DNA of 64,000 nt. Source: Prunus persica. Lineage: Eukaryota > Streptophyta > Magnoliopsida > Rosales > Rosaceae. Position 1 is the stretch's first letter. The number at the start of each line of letters is the position of its first letter. Shown here in pieces: positions 22,160 to 33,510 of this stretch. The notes beneath the pieces were generated by a model. It did not search any database. It was not told the origin of the DNA and saw only the letters and a list, made by a program, of their open reading frames with translations. The DNA is taken from contig NC_034014.1 in assembly GCF_000346465.2 (NCBI RefSeq), forward strand, positions 15,286,630 to 15,350,629. Direction: 5' to 3'. Position numbers and translations under genes: made by a program.

Positions 22160-25100
22160 ATGAGCAGAAGGTGGATACAGAACCCGAATAGATGCGCAGA
22201 CGAATACTTGGATGAAATCGAGGATTTTATTGAGTTTGCACGTAGACACAACCCGGGTGCAACTAGAATCCGTTGTCCTTGTAGGAGGTGTAACAACACG
22301 TTGTGGGAGACAATTGAAAATGTTGGATTTCATTTAGTAAGGAATGGAATGATTGAAACATATAGCATTTGGAATCTTCACGGCGAACAAGTAGACCATG
22401 CTTCGTCTTCAAATGCCCCAAGAGTGGACAATGTTGAACCTATTGTGGATCCTAATGATCAAGTCATGGGTATTATATAGGATGCTTTTCCATTCGCATC
22501 GACCAACATCAATCAGGAAGGGGAAGATGACGTGCCTACAGCAATAGACAGTGCGGAGTTTGAACAGTATGAAAAACTGTTAAAAAATGCCAACCAAGAG
22601 TTATACCCGGGGTGCGAGAGCTTTTCCGTTCTCACTGCCATTGTGGAGCTAATGCACGGAAAAATAAAGTATCGTATGTCGAACTTGTGTTTCGATTACT
22701 TTTTGGGGGTTTTCAAGAGAATGCTTCCGACGGACAATTGTTTGCCGAAAGATCATAAACATGCACAGAAGGTGTTGCATGGTCTTGGATTGGGTTATAA
22801 AAAAATCCACGCTTGCAAAAACAATTGCATGTTATTCTACAAAGATCATGAAACGTTGGATACATGCCCTATATGTAATGATTCGAGGTTCAAAATAACA
22901 TCCCAGAATAGAACGACTAAGATACCACAAAAAGTCATGCGTTATCTGCCCCTTAAACCTAGGTTGCAGCGATTGTATATGTCGACGCATACTGCCACAG
23001 ACATGAGATGGCATAAGGAAAAATGGGTAGACGATGATGTGATGCGGCATCCTGCAGATGGGGAGGCATGGAAAGAGTTCGATCGAACGTTCCCCGAGTT
23101 TGCTGCTGATCCCCGAAATGTTAGATTGGGACTTGCCACTGACGGATTCAATCCGTATGGGGTTCTAAACCAACACCACAGCACTTGGCCGATTTTCGCA
23201 TTCCCATATAATTTGCCGCCTTGGAAATGCATGAAAAAAGAATACATGATGATGACTGTTTTGATAACTGAGGATCCTGGCAGGTCAATTGATGTGTACT
23301 TAAGGCCTCTGGTTGATGAGCTGAAGGATTTATGGACAAACGGTGTTCGCACGTACGATCAATCAACTGGGAGGATGTTCACTTTGCGAGCAGCAATTAT
23401 GTGGACTGTGAATGATTTTCCAGCATATGCAATGGTTTCTGGATGGAGCACAAAGGGTTATATGGCATGTCCTGTATGCAAGGAAGATGTAACTTCTGGT
23501 TGGCACGTGAGAAAAGTTTGTTACCTTGGTCATCGGAGATGGTTGCCATGGGACCACTAGTGGCGAGAAAAAGATAAAGAGTTCGACAGGAACACAGAGC
23601 GTCGCCTCAGACCTAGAGAATGGTCCGGTGATGAGATCTTGGAACAGCTGAACCGTTTGGATTTTGCTCCGTTCGGGAAAACAGTTAGTCGGACCAGACC
23701 TTCTACACATTTGAACTGGACGCACAAGCCTATGTTTTTTGAGCTCCCATATTGGTCGAAACTGAAATTGAGGCACAATCTAGATGTGATGCATGTTGAG
23801 AAAAATGTATTCGACACATTGGTGGGCACGATTCTAGATATCGAGGGGAAGACGAAGGACACAATCAAAGCTCGTCTTGATTTGGAAAGAATGGGCATAC
23901 GAAGGGGTTTATGGATGAATAGGGACAGTGATAAAGCTAGAAGTGATCTTGCATTCTTCTCTATGAAATCAAATGACAAAAAAGAGTTTCTAAAGTTTGT
24001 ATCGTCTGTCAAATTTCCTGATGGGTATGCTTCTAATATCGCACGTTGCGTGAATGTCGATGGGGGTAAATTTACTGGACTTAAGAGCCATGACTGCCAT
24101 GTGTTTATGCAACGCCTACTTCCTGTGGGTATTCGACACCTACTGCCGGAAGATGTGGTGAAGCCAATCATCTTGTTATCCAGATTTTTTTCCCAACTGA
24201 CGGCAAAAACATTGCGAAGGATGGATATGTTTCAGTTGTGCCATGACATTGTCCAAGTCCTATGCAAGTTTGAGATGATATTTCCTCCAGCTTTCTTCAC
24301 AAGTATGATGCACGTGATGGTTCACTTGCCAGAAGAGGCATTGCTTGCTGGTCCTGTCAACTATCGCTGGATGTATCCAATAGAAAGGTATATAATCATT
24401 TTCGTTTGTGTATGCATCATTATCACAGGCTTGCTAATTTGTATCATATCTTTTTATTTTGACAGGCTTCTCGGAGAGCTGAAAAAAAGTGTACACAACA
24501 GAGCGAAGCCCGAAGGATCAATTATAGAGGCTTGGGTTCAATATGAGTCGCTTACTTTCTGTGGAATGTATTTAAAAGATGTGGAGACGGCTTTCAATCG
24601 TCCTCAGCGTAATAACGACGGAGGTATGAGAAAGGAAAAACTTTCTGTTTTTGCCCAAAGCGCACGACCCTTTGGAGATCCTGGACGAGGGGAGTCGTTT
24701 TCTAGAAATGACATGGAAGTAGCGCATTGGTTCGTACTGAACAATTGTGATGAGATAATGGCATACTTAGATGAGCATGAAGAGATGATGAAGCGAGAAC
24801 ATCCATCACATTTAGTTGCCCAGAAACAACGTGAATTATTTCCACAATGGTTTTTGGAATCTGTAAGTTATAAGTGTTTTGTATTTGACAAATATAAATT
24901 GTAGTATTTAATTTTATCAGACTAACATGTGAATGATTTTCTATTATATTAGGTGAATAAGTTGAAATCATCGAATTCCCCCACTTACAGTGATGAGTTA
25001 TATAACTTGGCCTTCGGCCCGATTCGCGCTGAATTGTTTTCGGGTTGTTATATTAACGGGGTTAAATTTTTGGGGGCTGCACGAGATGACAAGTTGTGTA

Positions 25101-25750
25101 CGCAAAACAGCGGTGTCCATGTCCCAGGTGGAGGCGAAAGTACGAACATTGATTTCTATGGCAAACTCACAAATGTCGTTCAATTGCTTTACAAAGATCA
25201 ATACCAAGTGATCATGTTTAAGTGTCGATGGTTTGATAGCAACCCAAATAGGCCGGGAAGTGTTAAAATCGACCATGGCTTACTATCTGTGAACATTAAC
25301 AGAACTTGGTATGATGACGACCCTTACATTTTGGCGAACATGGCAACACAAATTGTGTATCTAGATGACCCTAAAGCCGGGAGCAGTTGGAAAGTTGTTC
25401 AGAAGATGGATCATAGGAACGTGTATGCTATACCAGAACTAGACCTAACTGACAACGACGTCGACAATGTGGCTGACCAACGTTTAGAATCATCAATGGA
25501 AAATGATGCGGAAACACTTCGAGATACACATGTTATACAAGAACCGTTTCAAATCCAAGGAGTGTCTTCAATCGAAATACCGATTCAGTCAATTACAATT
25601 GACCTCGGGGATCTTCCAAGATTCGATGTTGCAGTGGGCATGAGCAGCGAAGATGATGTAGTTATAGTAGACGAGGAGGAGGAGGATTGGGAGACCGAAA
25701 GTGATGATAGCGACGATAACGAAAGTTATTATAGTTCAGATGATGAATAA
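22160..25750 (+). pseudogene. CACTA-2 TNP2-like transposase
   Basis: Model: exons 22160-24387, 24466-24862 and 24953-25750, with introns of 78 and 90 bp bounded by GT-AG. This gives 1140 codons. Domain order: Transpos_assoc near the N-terminus (RRWIQNPNRCADEYLDEIED, then the CPCRRCNN cysteine motif), Transposase_21/TNP2 (DGFNPYGVLNQHHSTWPIF; YNLPPWKCMK), DUF4218 (SHDCHVFMQRLLPVGIRHLL; GPVNYRWMYPIER) and DUF4216 (CRWFDSN...ASQIVY-like block). The tail is very acidic (DEEEEDWETESDD). The family cuts and moves CACTA elements. Two in-frame TAG codons (22478-22480 and 23558-23560) interrupt it, with no frameshift seen. The ATG at 22160 was chosen because the Transpos_assoc domain begins right after it; introns upstream in the leader are possible. 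Young and nearly intact. Confidence 0.92.
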
Positions 25751-26076
25751 TTAAATTTGTTGTAATTTTATTATGTTACTGTACAGACTTTGTGTAATAC
25801 AAATGTTTGAATATATATAGTACAAATATCCAAACCTTATATATGTGGAAAACTGACACTTTATTCAAATAAATTTAGTTATAAAACATTGGTAAATCAA
25901 TATATCCAAACCCTTTTAATAATCATTTTTAATTTTTATTTTTGACAAAACAAATTTATAAAATGAAAATGATACAAAATTTGTTATAAAACATTGATCA
26001 ATAAATATATCCAAACATTTTTATACAGAGTTTGAAAACTATTGACAATAAACATTTTGCAAAACAGAAAACCCTT
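25751..26076. other. 3' flank of the transposase gene
   Basis: AT-rich, with polyadenylation-like AATAAA near 25868. No gene seen. Confidence 0.5.
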
Positions 26077-26251
26077 GCGCGACGAAGTGGACCTCGTCGT
26101 GCTATTTTTGCGCGACGAAGAAAACCTCGTCGTGCAAAGTTTGCGCGACCCAAAATACACTAGTCGCGTGAAGTTAAAACATTGCGCGACAAAGTGTCTG
26201 CCGTCACGCGCAAAAGTTTGCGCGACGATAAAACTATGTTCGTCGCGCAAA
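26077..26251. repeat. Internal GCGCGACGAA motif cluster 1
   Basis: Seven or so copies of the same subterminal motif, here in the middle of CACTA-2 between the two genes. Confidence 0.85.
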
Positions 26252-26299
26252 TATATATCATTTTATAATATATATTAGATATACACATATATATTTGAA

Positions 26300-26890
26300 A
26301 TTGACGATCGAGTTAGAGTATTGTATTCATATAGGGTCATGGAGCGTAGGTGTAAAAATTCATCAAAATCGGAGTTAAAATAACCGTTAAATCATCAGTT
26401 TTCATTTATAACCGTGCAAAAGTTTTGTCCCGTTACTTGATCTCTGAATGTTTTTTTTTTTCGATTTTTGGGGTCTAAGATCTCGAAGTACAAATAAACG
26501 AGTTTGACGGCTGGATTGCTGAAACTACTTTTGTAGAATGCGTTTGCCATATCAACCATATATTCACAAACAATAAATAGTTTACTTATACGTTCGTTAA
26601 ATATAACATCACCTTATGTCATATCACCCTAGTGTAAACATCTGAAATTGAAGATCAAATTCACTAATTGTATTCAAATAGGGTAAAGAAAAGTAGCTGC
26701 AAAAAATTATACAAATCAGAGCTAAAATAACCGTTAAATCATGACTTTTCATTTACAACCGTCGACAAGTTTCGTCCTGTTACTCGATCTCTTAATGTTT
26801 GTTTTTGTCGATTTTTGGCATATACGATCTCGAAGTGTAAAAAAACAAGTTTGCCGGTTGGATCATGAAAACTAGTTTCGGGTTGAGGGT
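26300..26890. repeat. Diverged direct duplication, offset about 347 bp
   Basis: Two copies share TAAAATAACCGTTAAATCAT, GATCTC...AATGTTT, TCGATTTTTGG and GATCTCGAAGT in the same order, at about 26300-26560 and 26645-26890. No coding. Confidence 0.8.
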
Positions 26891-26892
26891 TT

Positions 26893-26923
26893 CTGCGGTT
26901 TAGGGTTTAGGGTTTAGGGTAAA
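26893..26923 (+). repeat. Interstitial telomere-type repeat (TTTAGGG)n
   Basis: GGTTTAGGGTTTAGGGTTTA followed by GGGTAAAGGG: three perfect plant telomere units and one altered unit, directly before motif cluster 2. Confidence 0.85.
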
Positions 26924-26928
26924 GGGTT

Positions 26929-27902
26929 TGCGCGACGAACAAACGTGTTTGGTCGTGCAAGGCCTGCCAAGGATGACGTTGCGCGACGAATATAAGACAG
27001 GTCGTCGCGCCATACCAGCCATAACTTTCAAATTTCACTCTGTTCCTCCTTGGACACTTAGCGGAAATTTGTTTGCGAGGTCTTGCGCGACGAAAAAGAT
27101 TCACTTCGTCGCGCCATACTAGCCAGAACTTTCACATTTCACTGTCTTCCTCCCTGAACAATTAGTGGAAATTTTTTTGCGAGGTCTTGCGTGACGAAGT
27201 AGATTCACTTCGTCGCGCCATATCAGCCAATATTTCACATTTCACTATCTTCCTCCCTGGACACTTAGCGGAAATTTTCTTGCGAGGTCTTGCGCGACGA
27301 AGTTGATTCACTTCGTCGCGCCATATCAGCCAGAACTTTCACATTTTTGAGGTTTTGCGCGACGCTGGAAGTATACGTCGCGCAATCTCAGCCAGCCCTT
27401 TCTCTTTGGACAGACATCATGTCATTTTTTTTGCGAGTTTTTGCGCGACGCTCTGGTATGCGTCGCGCAAAATTACATTGCGCGACGACGAAGTGTCAAG
27501 CGTCGCGCAAGTTTTCAATTTCTCCCGCTAAACCCTAGGACCCAAATTCAGGCTATTCGCAACATTGCGCGACGACACTGCTTTAGTGCGTTGCGCAAGA
27601 ATTCAATCTCGCCCGCTAAACCCTAAATCCCAAATTTTGGCGGACTGCCAACATTGCGCGACGAAACATATGTATGTGCGTCGCGCAAGAATTCAATCTC
27701 GCCTCGCTAAACCATAAATCCCAAATTTTGACGGACTGCCAACATTGCGCGACGAAATGCGCATTTATTCGTCACGCAAAAACTACCCTTTCACCAAATT
27801 TTGGCGGAGGAATGACATTGCGCGACGGAACACACATATGTTTCGTTGCGCAATAGCCATTTAAAATTTCTTGCGCGACGTTACCTTGGCTTCGTCGCGC
27901 AA
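26929..27902. repeat. Internal GCGCGACGAA motif cluster 2 with two tandem arrays
   Basis: Motifs in inverted pairs throughout. Units starting at 26981, 27085, 27189 and 27292 form a 103-104 bp tandem repeat (shared block CACATTTCACT...TTCCTCC...TTAGCGGAAATTT). Motif starts at 27567, 27656 and 27747 mark a second array of about 90 bp (shared block GCCCGCTAAACCCTAAATCC, containing the telo-box AAACCCTAA). Confidence 0.9.
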
Positions 27903-28136
27903 AAATGAATAAAATTTCAGAAACCACGCGATGGCCTCCTTCTTCCCCAGATTTCTGAAATTTTTTCCCCGCCGTCAGCTCAGGCTCGTACCCCGGTGGA
28001 TTTGGACTGCGCCCGCGACATTGGTGGTACACCGGAGCTCCCTCGCCGTCGCCGTCAAGCCAGCCGCTGAGATTTCTTCGGTTTTCACCGAATCTGCTCC
28101 GCCGTGTTCTCCCTCCTCCGGCGACCAATTCCGACA

Positions 28137-28600
28137 CCTGAGGTATGGTTTCTATCCTATTTTTAATGCTTTAGCTGATGGTTGGGTAGGATTTCTGAAT
28201 TTCTTGCACTAGGGCACTTAATTTGAAACCCTAAGTTTCGGCCGGATTTTGATTTTCAATTCCGGCCACTTCCGGCCATTTTTCGGGGTATGTCCGAGAA
28301 CAAAAGTGGCTACAATTGATGTTTTGAACCTAGGATAGGAACCTTGCCCCTTAGTTTTAAGCATTTTCCGGCGATTGGTATCGCTTTGGACACCCGCGCG
28401 CTGCCGGCGCGTGGGGCGGCGCGTGGGTTCCTGTAGCAACCCGAATTCGGTCCTAGTGCAATCCTGTAGTTGTCACGAGCGCATAGGTGTTTTCGATTAG
28501 AATTTGGTTACCATTTGCGTCTCGAATGGATTTTGCCTATTGTGCGATTTACGGGGTTGTTATGTTCGGACCGTTGGATCGAACTCAAACTCACGTATGG
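28137..28600 (+). repeat. Solo-LTR-related segment inside CACTA-2
   Basis: Colinear with solo LTR copy D read on its minus strand (about 49215 down to 48790). Shared blocks in order: GAGGTATGG, CTTTAGCTGATGGTTGGGTA, TTTCGGGGTA then GAACAAAAGTGGCT, GTCACGAGC, and TATTGTGCGATTT. The segment covers the putative first splice donor (28143) and most of the first intron of the following gene. Confidence 0.8.
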
Positions 28601-28726
28601 TGTACCTTGTATTTCTTGGATCGTCTACGATTCGACGGATCGTGGATCGTCTACAATAAAATTGTATGTGTTTTCAAATATTCGTATATTTTATTAATTT
28701 GTATGTGTATTAATGAAATTGTGCAG

Positions 28727-30574
28727 ATGTCAGACCTGATTACACGTCGTAGGGCGGTGACGACCACGCAGAGTTCGGCGCCCCCGACTCAGCCGACATC
28801 TGCTGCCACTGCTCCAGCATCTCCTGCCACTGCGCCAGCACTGATGGACTACTTGGCAGTTGGACCCGCAGGGTCCCAGGGGCCTGCCTCATCCGCGTCA
28901 TCAGTGGCGCAGCTTGTTAGTGCCAGGCGGCGTCATCGGCCCGCCAACACCACCAACACCACATCCAATGATGCGTCGGGGTCACAGCCAGGTATAGCTT
29001 TCCTTTTTCTCCAGTTAATTTTATTTTTTATTTCTTGTTTTTGTGTGTGTGTGTGTGTGTGTGTATTTGATTGTTAAATTTGTTATTTATTTAACATTCA
29101 TGTCATCTTTCTTTGCAGCCAAGAGGAACACCTGAGGGCCGTGTCGGCAGTTGAAGACGGCGAAGGTCACCCGGGTGACCAACAGTCGTATCAACATCGG
29201 ATACGACGAGCGACATCGGGCTGCACCGACGGCGGAGTTGCATAGCTCCTTGGCCCACGACATTGGTCATGTCATTCGGAGCTGTTGCCCGATGCAATGG
29301 AAGTCTTGGAAGGTGATGCCTGACGAGACCAAGACTCAGGTTCGCGGCCAGTTGTCGGTATGTAGGCCTTTTCATTCTTTTTCTTTCAAACGTTATATTT
29401 ATATTATTTAAATGTATGTAATTAATTTGTTGCAGACGAACTACAACTTGGAGGACCTTGATGAAGAGTCGTTGGCGTACGTCAACAGACTCTTCTCTGA
29501 GAGGTACAAGCAGTGAAAGAGCGACTTGCACCACCATTTTGAGGCGTTCGATGATCCGCAAGTCGCTCTTCAAGAGGGTTGCCCGAAAGAGCTTGAGGGG
29601 CGGGAGGATAGTTTGGCGTGGCTCTGCGCTCATTTTCAGGCGCCCGCTTTTGTGGTAATTTGTTATATTTATATTTATTTTCTTACTATTGTTTATTTAA
29701 CTTTTTATATTTAATTTCAATTTCAACTAATACATTTTATTTTTTGTATAACAGAATAAAGCCAAAGTCAATAAGGGCAATAGGAAGAAGAAGACTCTTC
29801 TCCATCATTCGGGTTCCAGGCCCTTCTCCTATTGGATGGATGCCCGGCGTCAGGTAATAATAAAATAATTTTTATTTAATTTTTACTTTTTCATTATTCT
29901 TAATTTATTTTTTCGTTCTAATATTTTTCTTCTTGTGTTCAATTTAGGGGGGGTCCAAATTCCCAGAGATCGACGTCTTTGGCGACGTTTATGTTCGACC
30001 TGGGAATGAATTGGCCGAGTCCCTTCATGTAAGTATTATTTAATTCTAATTCTTATGTTGCGCATTCAACTTTAAAGGTTATTATATGAATGTTTGAATT
30101 TATATTTTATGTTATGCTAAACAGACGACGATGGTGGAGAGGAGCCAGTTGGTTCTTCAGGAGTCTGCCTCCCAACTTCCTCCCGATACTCCGATCGAGT
30201 CTGTGGATCCTCCACAGGATGCTGGGTTTCAGATCTTGACGGAGACATTGGATCAGACTCTAGGGAGGAGACCGGGGACATATTGTAGAGGGATGGGGAA
30301 TGCCAGGCGGAGGGAACCCAGACCCCGTTCATCAGCGCAGTCAAACAGTCAAGTCACTGCTTTAACAGCACAGGTGGCCACTCTTCAGAGCCAGATGTCG
30401 GTCATTCTGCAGTCCCTCGCACAGTCCGGCATTCAAGTCCCGCATTTTGATGTACCGACCTCCCAGCCCGTCCAACCCGAGCATGCCCACCAGACCACTG
30501 CCCCGGTGGACGCCCAGACCTCCGAGCCGCATACTGGCGACGACCCGGTTGATTTTGCTTCATTATTTGATTAG
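28727..30574 (+). pseudogene. CACTA-2 second protein, Transposase_24 (Ptta/En/Spm) type
   Basis: Coding exons 28727-28991, 29119-29357, 29436-29654, 29755-29853, 29948-30028 and 30125-30574, all with GT-AG borders. Total 451 codons including the final TAG. A leader exon ending at 28142 (donor GTATGG) with acceptor at 28726 is likely. The N-terminus is Ser/Thr/Ala/Pro-rich. The middle carries the family block (NYNLEDLDEESLAYVN, then WLCAHFQAP, SGSRPFSYWMDARRQ and FGDVYVRPGNELAESLH). The C-terminus holds a coiled-coil-like stretch (ALTAQVATLQSQMSVILQSL). This class is thought to bind the subterminal repeats and assist TNP2. Two in-frame TGA codons occur, one in the exon starting 29119 (after KRNT) and one in the exon starting 29436 (after ERYKQ). 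No frameshift was seen. Confidence 0.88.
29042..29064. repeat. TG dinucleotide microsatellite
   Basis: About 11 TG units inside the first coding-gene intron (28992-29118). Confidence 0.95.
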
Positions 30575-30737
30575 TGTATTTATTTTCATCATAAACATTT
30601 ATTTTATTTGTAATACATTTATTTTATTTTATAACAAAATTTTATTATAATTTATTTTTATTGCAATTTCATTGTTTAATCAATAAAAAAAACCAATTTT
30701 ATTTAAAAAAAATATATAAAATTGTAATATTATTTTT

Positions 30738-31278
30738 GCGCGACGGAAAACATTTCGTCCCGCAAACCCACAAGTAAAAAAAATAAAAAATCAACTTTTT
30801 TATTACTTTTAATTCTTGCGCGACGAATACATACGTCTCTTTGCGCGTCGAAATATTTCGTCGCGCAACATATTTTGAACGACGACAGAGATTTGCGTCG
30901 CGCAAAGGTATGAGCGACGAAAACTTTCTCATCGCGCGAATGGTTCTGCGACGAACATATACGTCTCCCGAACAAGTTTTGCGCGACGAATTATATTTCG
31001 TCGCTCTATCCCTGTCGTCGCGCAAATATACGTGCGCCGAATACTTTGTCGTCGCGCAAATATTTATGCGACGAACCGTTATTTCGTCTCCACACCGTTG
31101 GTGCAACGATGGTTTACCCGTCGCACAGTTTTGCGAGACGAATGGTTATTCCTCGTCGCGCAAAGGCTTTCTTCACGATCTTCGCGCGACGGAATATGCG
31201 CGACGAATTTTTTGTCGCGCTTAATTTAGTGCGACTAAATAAGACTTTGCGCGACATTTTGTTGTTCCTCGCGCAAAG
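30738..31278. repeat. CACTA-2 right subterminal motif array
   Basis: About twenty-five copies of GCGCGACGAA/TTCGTCGCGC and decayed forms in both orientations, ending at the right terminal repeat. Confidence 0.9.
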
Positions 31279-31295
31279 AGTAAAATGTAGTAGTG
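31266..31295 (-). repeat. CACTA-2 right terminal inverted repeat
   Basis: Reading inward from 31295: CACTACTACATTTTACT then CTTTGCGCGAGGAA. Followed by ATC (31296-31298). Confidence 0.9.
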
Positions 31296-31298
31296 ATC

Positions 31299-32350
31299 CC
31301 ATCCAATTGGCAAAGTGAAGTTTATAGAAACAGAGAAACGGTTTGTTTTCTTCATATTGTTGATGCTCTTTTTGGGAGGGTTAACTTAGAGAAGTGTAGG
31401 ATCTTCAGTAGGGAAGAAGGTGAGGACCTTCGGAGTTGGAAGAACCTGCAGAAGGCAGGGAGGAAGAAGCAGTTGTCAAGCTTCGGACACCGGTGTGGTG
31501 CCTGCCGAAGGCTCTTCGATGCTTAAGTATGCTATATGTGGTAATTTTGGCAGAGTGACAATAAAGGTGAGAAAATAGTTACCTTTTTTACTTGGGTACT
31601 GTTCCCTATTTATAGGGAAGTGGAAATGGGAGTCTCGCATAAAGTTTCGATGTGGGACTTTGTGCAAATTTCTATGGTGGTGACACGTGTCCTTGGAGAT
31701 TAGGTTCGGCAGTTGTGAGCTTCGGCAGGTGGCTGCCTCTTCAGAAGAGTGTCTTCCTTCGGCATGCCGGAAGGTGATGATGTCAATCACCTTCTAGGGA
31801 TTTGTTTGTGTGTCCCTTTGGGGTATTTCTGCAGGGGAGAAGGCGAGTCTGCCTTGGTTAACTTTTGATGCTGGATTTGCTCAGTTGATTATGTTGTAAA
31901 CAGTAGTCCCCCAAGTTCACGGTCGAGAAGTAACTTCTGGGTTAGGAACTTGTGAGATTTTTGTATAATCATGACCGAGCATTCCCGATTCAGTGGGAGC
32001 CGTAAGGCGTTCCCTAGTCCCCTAAGTTGACAAGCTAGAAGTTGCGTCAACCTCTGAAGGTATGGTAGAAGCTGTGTGGGCCTTGGTGGCCTTTGCCAAA
32101 AAAAAAATTGTGAGTGAGCCTTGGTGGCCTTCGGCAAGGCTGATTTGTAATGTTTTTGGGAGCCATGTCGCATTTCAGCATAGGCTTTGCCGTTCGGCAA
32201 GGCTGCTTTGGTGATTATTTTATTTTATTTTTGTTTGGAAAGCTAGACCTTCGGTAGGTGGGTAATGGTGGGCCTGGGGTTCGCAAGGCTTGAAAGGAGG
32301 AAAAGGGCTTCTTGATGGTAGACTCATTTGGTGTCTTCTATCTTTCTCCA
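31299..32350. repeat. Retroelement LTR/leader-like sequence, degenerate
   Basis: Non-coding. It contains a palindromic TATA (CCCTATTTATAGGG at about 31607), repeated blocks TAGTCCCC(C/T)AAGTT and TTCGGCAAGGCTG, and the phrase ATGACCGAGCATTCCCGATT. These look like LTR and leader sequence of a plant LTR retrotransposon, but I found no paired LTR or boundary. Confidence 0.4.
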
Positions 32351-32699
32351 TGACAATGGTATGCCTCCTCTTTTATCTGTGAGTTTGTGCATCTTGTGTG
32401 ATGTCGTGCATTTTCATGCTGGTTGTTTAAGTTGTGCAACCTAGGGTTGTCTTCCTCATCAGTCAGATTCGATGTCCAGCACCCATTGCCGCCACTTAAG
32501 GGTTCTCGTCTTCCGCTACTCACCGCCCCCATCTGCTGCCCCTGACCACAGCCCATCTCGCTTCACGCGCTCCTGATCTGATGATGACCCTACTTTAATT
32601 GTCACCCTTGCTGCATCTCGATCAAGGCTTTCCTCCTCATGGCGCTCGCATTCAAGCATTGCCTCTAGTGCTTCCCACCATCCTCTGATCTCTCACTTC

Positions 32700-33510
32700 G
32701 TGTCTCCAGTGTGCTCTACCTGCTATACTGATGTGGTCTGTCATTGTCCCCTACTAATTGAAGAGGACTTTGATCTATCTGGCTTTGGCTCTACATTGTC
32801 GACTTTCTCAGTCGGCATCGTCTCTTGCCGTTGGTTCGTGGTTTGCCGCTGCCCAACTTCCAACTTGTTCGTGAAATTTATGCTAACTTTCCCAATGTCT
32901 CTGATGCCTCTGCCTCTCTGTCTGGAATTGTTGTGCGTATGCGTAGGATTTCTATTCCGCTCAGTTTCCACTTTATTTCGGCTACCCTTAATCTAGCTCC
33001 TATTCGCTCTGGAAGTTCGTGTAAACTAGTTCCAGATTTCCTTTGCCGTTGTCAGTTGGTGAATCGACTCTATGTGTCTCCGCCTAAGGTCTTTCCCACC
33101 GAGCTCTCATATGGTATGATGTCTCAGAAGACTTGTACTCTATATATGCTTGTGCGCAACTATTAAAATCCCACTTCCCAGCATGGGAAAGTGAGTTGAA
33201 AGCTGGTCATATTCTCTTCCAGCTTGTGATTGAGCACTCTTGCAATGTTGAGTTCTACATCCGTGAAAGCCTCATTGCAGTGCTACACTTGTTGGGCATA
33301 TTCAGCCACCTGATCCTCCCCATCCTACTCGGGCTCGCAGCCTCTAAGACTCATATGTTCCACTTATGTATTTGTTCATCTTTTGTAGTTATCTCTATGA
33401 TCCTTTGGATTTTCAAACAAAAAGTGGGAGAATATTTTATGTTACATATGGGATTTAGGGGGAGTAACTTGACTGTCGAAAGTAGAAAAATGATATTTAG
33501 GGGGAGATAA
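32700..33510 (+). pseudogene. Env-like / Transposase_32-type region of a Ty1/copia element
   Basis: One frame reads LVREIYANFPNVSDASASLS, then GIVVRMRRISIPLSFHFISA, which resembles the additional downstream ORF found in SIRE-type copia elements (Pfam: putative plant transposon protein). Stops interrupt it before and after (the 113-codon open part is 32825-33166). Its position directly upstream of a polypurine tract and LTR supports this reading. No pol coding is visible in the window, so the element is incomplete on the left. Family assignment is tentative. Confidence 0.55.

Larger units (their letters stand above)
20649..31295 (+). mobile_element. Complete CACTA (En/Spm) element CACTA-2
   Basis: The left end is CACTAGTACGATTTACT (20649). 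The right end read inward is CACTACTACATTTTACT (31295). A 3-bp duplication ATC flanks both sides (20646-20648 and 31296-31298). Both ends carry dense arrays of TTGCGCGACGAA and its complement. Two plus-strand genes, a TNP2-like transposase and a Transposase_24-type protein, have recognisable introns. Total length 10,647 bp. Each gene has two in-frame stops, so this copy is not autonomous as it stands, though it is otherwise very complete. Confidence 0.95.

Noticed and set aside
26893..26923. True chromosome end or telomere fusion
   Set aside because: Only three to four units, internal to a bounded CACTA element.
27931..28212. Arg/Pro-rich open frame starting MASFFPRFLKFF
   Set aside because: Probably a transcribed leader exon of the CACTA-2 second gene; no domain, and the frame runs through the putative splice donor at 28143.
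20670..31278. Possible CRISPR-like array from regularly repeated GCGCGACGAA motifs
   Set aside because: Units are short, in both orientations and irregularly spaced, inside a eukaryotic CACTA element.
33133..33510. 125-codon plus-strand frame after the env-like segment, with a hydrophobic stretch
   Set aside because: Different frame from the env-like text and ends in the purine-tract region; kept only as part of the decayed copia region.
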